A stretch of 64,000 bases of DNA, from the NCBI RefSeq assembly GCF_012932915.1, contig NZ_VCQU01000003.1:248001-312000 (forward strand), read 5' to 3'. The notes under the pieces were generated by a model. It did no database searches. It was given only the letters and a program-made list of their open reading frames with translations, and was not told the origin of the DNA. Below are positions 59,704-64,000 of this stretch, one piece after another. Positions within the stretch are counted from its first letter, which is position 1. Each line of letters begins with the position of its first letter. The stretch is from Antrihabitans stalactiti. GTDB lineage: Bacteria > Actinomycetota > Actinomycetes > Mycobacteriales > Mycobacteriaceae. The position numbers were made by a program, and so were the translations under genes.

Positions 59704-60600
59704 TCAGCGCGCGTCGCGGACGGACTCGCCCGCACGGGTGACTTCGTAACCGAGGAGGCGTTCGGCTTCCTCGATACCACCCTGCAGGTCGCCGACTGCG
59801 TTCATCTTGGACAGGTCGAGGCCTATCGTGACCAGCGTCAACGCGATCTCCGAGGACAGTCCGGTGATGATCACGCTCGCGCCCATCAGGCCGGATGCGT
59901 CGACGGTCTGCACGAGGTGGTTGGCGACGGTGGAGTCGATGGTCGGCACACCGGTGATGTCGATGACGACCACCTTCGCGCGGTTCGCGCGGATTGCGCG
60001 AAGCAACTGCTCGGTCAACTGGCGGGCGCGCTGGCCGTCGAGCACACCGATGATCGGCAGAATGAGCAGCTGTTCACGGACCTGCAGAACCGGCGTCGAC
60101 AGCTCGCGAATTGCCTCCTGCTGCTGGCGAATGACGCGTTCGCGCTCTTGCACGAAGCTCACGCCCACGGTGTTGGCGATCCGGTTGGCTGCGGGCTCGT
60201 AGGCGTCGAGCACACGGTTGAGCAATTTGAAGTCCGACTGGTACTTCTCGAACAGCGAGCGCGCCAACACATCTCGCAGCAGGAGCACGATCCCGAGCAC
60301 TTCGTCGGTCTCGACGCCCCGCGGAATGATGCGTTCGGACAAGTCGCGCGCGTAGGCCTGCAGCGCCTCGACGCTGCCGGTCTCCAGTACCTCGACGTAG
60401 TTGTCGTAGACCGACGTCGCTTCGGAGAACACTTCGTCGGAGGTCATCGCGGTGAGCAATTGCGCTTCGGTGATGCGCCGCGCCCATTCCTCACGCAGCA
60501 CGGTCCGGTTCTGCCGAAGGTGCTCGACAAGCTGAGGCAGCAGGCTCTCACTCGATGCTGCTGCCGACTGAACCGTGTTGTCGAACGAACTCTGAGCCAT
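59704..60600 (-). CDS. rsbR: RsbR-like stressosome sensor
   Basis: 298 residues. The N-terminal 140 or so residues form a helical globin-like sensor (REEWARRITEAQLLTAMTSD), joined by a long helix (RERVIRQQQEAIRELSTPV) to a STAS domain with VVVIDITGVPTIDSTVANHL (phospho Ser/Thr site) and VIITGLSSEIALTLVTIGLD. First gene of the stressosome operon. ATG 60600 has GAGGA about 8 bases upstream. Only one RsbR paralogue is in the window. Confidence 0.9.
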   Translation of the reverse strand: MAQSSFDNTVQSAAASSESLLPQLVEHLRQNRTVLREEWARRITEAQLLTAMTSDEVFSEATSVYDNYVEVLETGSVEALQAYARDLSERIIPRGVETDEVLGIVLLLRDVLARSLFEKYQSDFKLLNRVLDAYEPAANRIANTVGVSFVQERERVIRQQQEAIRELSTPVLQVREQLLILPIIGVLDGQRARQLTEQLLRAIRANRAKVVVIDITGVPTIDSTVANHLVQTVDASGLMGASVIITGLSSEIALTLVTIGLDLSKMNAVGDLQGGIEEAERLLGYEVTRAGESVRDAR

Positions 60601-60662
60601 CGCACATCCTCGACCGTGTGGGTGATCTTCGAAACAAATCGTGAATCTGTTAGCTACCTCGC

Positions 60663-60687
60663 GCTTAACTCTCGCTCGCGTGGGTAA
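60663..60687 (+). promoter_or_regulatory. candidate SigF/SigB-type promoter for the RsbW-like gene
   Basis: GCTT (60663-60666), a 15-base spacer and GGGTAA (60682-60687) resemble the general-stress promoter GTTT-N15-17-GGGTAT used by SigF/SigB of actinobacteria. It lies 43 bp before the GTG start at 60730. If real, the anti-sigma gene is in the regulon of the factor it controls, a negative feedback. Confidence 0.35.
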
Positions 60688-60729
60688 CCGCAAGCATAGG
60701 ACCGCCTACTAAGTGAAGGGATCTCGACC

Positions 60730-61146
60730 GTGCGCAGTGTGTCGCTAGTGACCAGGGATGACTTCCGTATGACGGTCGCCACGGCGGACGCTGCCGAAAT
60801 CGGTTCGGTGCGAGAGGCATTGGCGGAGTGGTTGGGTCACTTGCCCTTGACTGTCGAGCGCACGTCCGACATCGTTCTCGCCTGCTACGAAGCGATGGCC
60901 AATATCGTCGAGCATGCGTACAGCGGGACACAGATTCCGTCGTTCGAGATCACCGTTGCCAACAACAAGCTTGCGCGTCGAATCTCGATCACGATCGCCG
61001 ATCACGGAACCTGGCGAACCCCGGACCCGGAAGCCGACATCCGCGGTCGAGGGCTGGCATTGCTGACGGCGCTGTGCGACCGCGCCGATGTGGTCACCGA
61101 GCGCACGGGAACAACGGTCTTGATGAGCTGGGACGACACTCTCTGA
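60730..61146 (+). CDS. RsbW-like anti-sigma kinase (HATPase)
   Basis: 138 residues. N box SDIVLACYEAMANIVEHAY and lid ADHGTWRTPDPEADIRGRGLALL. It is similar to the C-terminal HATPase of the 741-residue fusion (both share the IVEHAY/TIEHAY and HGTW/TGTW...IRGRG segments), suggesting duplication. A role in phosphorylating the STAS antagonist and binding a sigma factor is inferred. Divergent from rsbR; the sigma gene is not nearby. GTG 60730 follows AAGGGA. Confidence 0.85.
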   Translation: MRSVSLVTRDDFRMTVATADAAEIGSVREALAEWLGHLPLTVERTSDIVLACYEAMANIVEHAYSGTQIPSFEITVANNKLARRISITIADHGTWRTPDPEADIRGRGLALLTALCDRADVVTERTGTTVLMSWDDTL

Positions 61147-61299
61147 TCAACCTGCTTCACGAACAAGCGATGGCGACTCGACTCGGTTCGGTCTCGACCG
61201 TACGGCCCTGCTCCATCCGAACTCGCTTTCCTCGCTGACGCGTTCGAGATCGGATACCCGCCCCTGGTGAGCGCTCGAACATCGTGGGAAGGTGCATCC

Positions 61300-61695
61300 A
61301 TGCACCCTTTTCGCGCAGCCGTCGAGGCCAAAGATGTCGATGCAATCTCCCGCCTGTTCACCGACGACATTGTGTTCCGTAGTCCGATCGCCCATAAGCC
61401 GTACGAGGGCCGCGAGATGGTCGCCGTCATTCTCCGCGCGGTGATGCAGGTATTCGAGGACCTCACCTATGAACGCGAAATCGGCGACGAGACGGCGAAC
61501 GATCATGCGCTCGTGTTCAACGCCCGCATCGGCGAGCTACAGATCCAGGGTTGCGATTTCCTGCACACCCGCGAGGACGGATTGATCGACGAGTTCACGG
61601 TGATGCTTCGGCCGCTGAAGGCAACCATGGCTTTCGCCGAGAAGATGTCGGTCAAATTCGCGGAGGCGGTGAACGCGTCTACCTCACAATCGTGA
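61300..61695 (+). CDS. SnoaL/NTF2-like fold protein
   Basis: 131 residues. Starts MHPFRAAVEAKDVDAISRLFTDDIVFRSPI, the characteristic NTF2-like opening, with YEGREMVAVILRAVMQVFED and a C-terminal IDEFTVMLRPLKATMAF. Members are small isomerases, dehydratases or binding proteins; nothing shows which. ATG 61300 has GGAAGG upstream. The last 12 bp overlap the convergent transporter gene. Confidence 0.8.
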   Translation: MHPFRAAVEAKDVDAISRLFTDDIVFRSPIAHKPYEGREMVAVILRAVMQVFEDLTYEREIGDETANDHALVFNARIGELQIQGCDFLHTREDGLIDEFTVMLRPLKATMAFAEKMSVKFAEAVNASTSQS

Positions 61696-63024
61696 TGGCG
61701 CGAGTTGGCGCTGCTCTTCGATCGCTTCGGGCGTGCCCGGCACTTCGGTACCGCGCAGCGAGACGCCCTTGGTCTCGATGAGGAAGTAGGCCGACACGAT
61801 CCCGATGAGGCATGCGCCGAGCATGTAATACGCGGGAACCAGGTTGCTTCCGGTGGCGCCGATCAGTGCCTCGTTGACAGCAGACGCGGTGCCGCCGAAC
61901 AGCGAGGTCGCAACGTTGTAGCCGATCGCGACGCCGGCAAATCGAACGATGGTCGGGAACATCGCGGGGAAAGTCGCCGAGATGGTCGCGAGTTGCGGCG
62001 CGTACAGCATGCCGAGCACCGCGAAGCCGATGATGGCACCGGCGAGGTTGGTCCCGATGAGTAGATACATCGGTATGACGGCGATGACCAGCGCGGCACA
62101 CGAGAACAGCCACATCGGCCGCCGACCGACTCGGTCCGACAGCATTCCGAAGAACGGCAGAGTCACCAGCATCGCGACCTGGCCGAACAGCGGGACCAGC
62201 AGGGCGTCGGATTCGTCCATGTCGATCGTCGTCTGCAAGTACGTCGGCATGTAACTGAGCAAGGTGTAGTTCACGACGTTGAGCGCGATCACCAACCCGA
62301 ACAACGTGAGAACGCAACGCGAGTACTTCACGATCAGGTCTTTGAAGACGACGGTGACTGCGCCCTCGGTCGCGTTCTTCGCCTCCAACTCCCGGAATAT
62401 CGGGGTGTCCTCCATCCGGTTTCGCAGATACATGCCGATCAGTCCGAGCGGTGCCGCAACGAAGAACGGCAGCCGCCAGCCCCACGATTCCAGCGCCGTA
62501 GCGTCCAGGACGTTGACGAGGAACAGCGCGATCGCGTTACCGAGGACGAAGCCGGTCAAGGTGCCGACCTCGAGGAAACTGCCGTAGAAGCCGCGCTTGT
62601 TGTCGGGTGCGTATTCGGCCATGAACGTTGCGGCGCCACCGTATTCGCCGCCCGCGGAGAACCCCTGCACGATGCGTGAGGCGTAGAGCAGGATCGGCGC
62701 CCAGATGCCGATGGTCTCGTACGAGGGAATCAGGCCGATGAACACCGTGGATGAGGCCATCAGGATGATCGTCATCGCCAGGACGCGCTTGCGTCCGATC
62801 TTGTCCCCGAGCGGACCCCAGAAGAGCCCGCCGATCGGCCGGATCAGGAACGAGATCGCGAACCCGACCAGCGTGTACAGAACACCGTTGCTGCCTTCGG
62901 GAAACAGTGAAGCCGCGATGTGGGTGGTCAGATAGGCGTAAACGCCATAGTCGAACCACTCGACCGCATTTCCGATCGCCGAGGCACCGATCGCTCTGTG
63001 CAGAACGTTCGGTTCTTTGGGCAT
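61684..63024 (-). CDS. MFS transporter, metabolite:H+ symporter (ProP-like)
   Basis: 446 residues with twelve hydrophobic segments. MHS-family marks are IGNAVEWFDYGVYAYLTTHIA, the loop GDKIGRKRVLAM, and YASRIVQGFSAGGEYGGAATFMAEY. The group imports proline, betaine, alpha-ketoglutarate, shikimate or citrate with protons; the substrate cannot be chosen from sequence alone. ATG 63024 is used because AGGAG precedes it; ATG 63045 is possible. Proximity to a stress module suggests an osmolyte, but this is only context. Confidence 0.85.
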   Translation of the reverse strand: MPKEPNVLHRAIGASAIGNAVEWFDYGVYAYLTTHIAASLFPEGSNGVLYTLVGFAISFLIRPIGGLFWGPLGDKIGRKRVLAMTIILMASSTVFIGLIPSYETIGIWAPILLYASRIVQGFSAGGEYGGAATFMAEYAPDNKRGFYGSFLEVGTLTGFVLGNAIALFLVNVLDATALESWGWRLPFFVAAPLGLIGMYLRNRMEDTPIFRELEAKNATEGAVTVVFKDLIVKYSRCVLTLFGLVIALNVVNYTLLSYMPTYLQTTIDMDESDALLVPLFGQVAMLVTLPFFGMLSDRVGRRPMWLFSCAALVIAVIPMYLLIGTNLAGAIIGFAVLGMLYAPQLATISATFPAMFPTIVRFAGVAIGYNVATSLFGGTASAVNEALIGATGSNLVPAYYMLGACLIGIVSAYFLIETKGVSLRGTEVPGTPEAIEEQRQLAPSRL

Positions 63025-63095
63025 TGGCTTCTCCTGTCGGGTCATTTGAGACTCGGAGCGAATACCCCGGTGCCGACAGCGCCAAACCCTCTGCG

Positions 63096-64000
63096 TCAGA
63101 TCATGTCTTTGCGGCCCAGCCAGCGCAGGGTCGGCCAACCCAAGAACACCGGGAGCCAGCAGGTCAGGACCCGGTAGAGGAGAACGGACGGCACGGCGAT
63201 CTCGGCGGCAAGGCCGAACGCGGCGAGTCCACCGATCAGTGCCGCTTCGACGGCGCCGACGCCACCGGGTGTCGGAGCGGCAGAGGCGAGAGTGCCACCG
63301 ATCATCGTCACGACCGTCACGGTCACGAATGTCGTACCGCCACCGAAGGCTTCGATGCTGGCCCACAGTGCCAGTGCGGCGCCGAGTGTCGTCGCGCCGC
63401 AACCGAGGATGATCAGTGCGGACCGCTTCGGGTCACGCGCGAGCTCGCTCAGTTCGCCGAAGACTTCTTGTATTTGCGGCCGCACAGCATCGCGCAGCCA
63501 ACGCCGCAAGGTCGGCACGAACATGAATGCGCCGAGGATGCCAAGTGCGACACCGGCTATCAAGTACAAAACCGTCGCCCCCGGCACGAAGTGCGATAGG
63601 TCGGCGGACGTACCGGCAACGACGCTGAACAAGATCAACAGGCCGACGTGGGTGATGACCTGGACCGACTGTTGCAGTGCCACAGCGGCAGTCGCGCGGA
63701 CTGCGCCGAGCCCGCCTTTCTGCAGGAACCGAACGCTCAATGCCAGGCCACCAACGCCGGCGGGTGTGGTAGTCGCGGCAAAGGTGTTGGCCACCTGCAT
63801 GATTACGAGGTTTCTGAACTTGACCAAACCGGAGGCACACGCCCACAACGCCGCCGCCGCACCGACGTAGGTTAGTGCCGAGATCCCGAGCCCCAGTAGG
63901 GCCCACCACCATTTCAGTGTTTTGAGCTGCGTGAAGAAGGTAGGGACCTGGCTGATGAATGGATACGCGACGTACACCAGGCCGATGAGCAGCACCAGCT
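63096..64000 (-). CDS. UPF0104 / LPG-synthase-type membrane protein (partial, runs off window)
   Basis: About 300 C-terminal residues are visible; the true start is beyond 64000. Around eight membrane segments are seen. ANTFAATTTPAGVGGLALSVRFLQ and ASAAPTPGGVGAVEAALIGGLAAFG are the paired glycine-rich motifs of the YbhN/MprF flippase-domain family. Such proteins move lipids between leaflets; aminoacyl-lipid synthase activity would need an extra domain that cannot be seen here. It is 71 bp downstream in orientation from the MFS gene, which it precedes. Confidence 0.8.
   Translation of the reverse strand, partial: LVLLIGLVYVAYPFISQVPTFFTQLKTLKWWWALLGLGISALTYVGAAAALWACASGLVKFRNLVIMQVANTFAATTTPAGVGGLALSVRFLQKGGLGAVRATAAVALQQSVQVITHVGLLILFSVVAGTSADLSHFVPGATVLYLIAGVALGILGAFMFVPTLRRWLRDAVRPQIQEVFGELSELARDPKRSALIILGCGATTLGAALALWASIEAFGGGTTFVTVTVVTMIGGTLASAAPTPGGVGAVEAALIGGLAAFGLAAEIAVPSVLLYRVLTCWLPVFLGWPTLRWLGRKDMI

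Overview
The window is high-GC DNA from a mycolic-acid actinobacterium, most likely Rhodococcus/Nocardia-like. The evidence is the extreme third-position GC, many GTG starts, 4-base ATGA/GTGA overlaps in operons, and several mycobacterial-type gene sets: a succinate dehydrogenase operon ordered like Rv0250c-Rv0247c, the TreS-maltokinase pair, a VirS/MymA-like divergent pair and a cutinase-family secreted protein. There are no rRNA or tRNA genes, CRISPR arrays, phages or insertion sequences. It looks like ordinary chromosome rich in regulators.

Layout. 0-10 kb: a Clp-N domain regulator with tandem operators, a tryptophan-dioxygenase-like protein, two DHFR-fold proteins, a membrane metallophosphoesterase, a sugar transferase, a frameshifted TetR gene and a fatty-acid transporter. 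10-25 kb: Lon protease with a HAIR-like (HspR-type) site, a cutinase-family protein with a Thr/Pro tail, a stand-alone adenylation-domain fragment, an ABC exporter with a MerR-type promoter, a large FAD/Fe-S oxidase, pirin, a GH20 hexosaminidase, a DNA glycosylase and an SDR reductase. 25-34 kb: maltokinase and trehalose synthase, then the Sdh1-type operon with a CRP-like site.

34.7-42.5 kb is the most coherent accessory system. A LitR/CarH-type MerR-B12 photoreceptor gene is divergent from an ECF sigma gene, and an 11-bp direct repeat lies between them. Next come a lipocalin plus TIGR01777 epimerase pair and a four-gene overlapping operon (FAD oxidoreductase, DUF1365, cyclopropane-synthase-like methyltransferase, DUF1295 reductase). 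It reads as a light or singlet-oxygen response that remodels membrane fatty acids. 42.5-55 kb holds the VirS/MymA-like pair, an orphan sugar-binding lipoprotein, an orphan AAA ATPase, a tautomerase/TetR pair with a clear operator, a NarL-type two-component system, an L,D-transpeptidase and a LuxR regulator.

55.6-61.1 kb is a complete stressosome-type partner-switching module: RsbR, RsbS, RsbT, an RsbX-like phosphatase, a 741-residue RsbU_N-PAS-GAF-SpoIIE-HATPase fusion, a STAS antagonist and a divergent RsbW-like kinase, with no cognate sigma gene in the window. The window ends with an MHS-family transporter and a partial flippase-like membrane protein.

Two families of dispersed intergenic palindromes (40 bp and 44 bp, three copies each), plus several other long hairpins, sit at gene 3' ends. 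They probably serve as terminators or REP-like elements.
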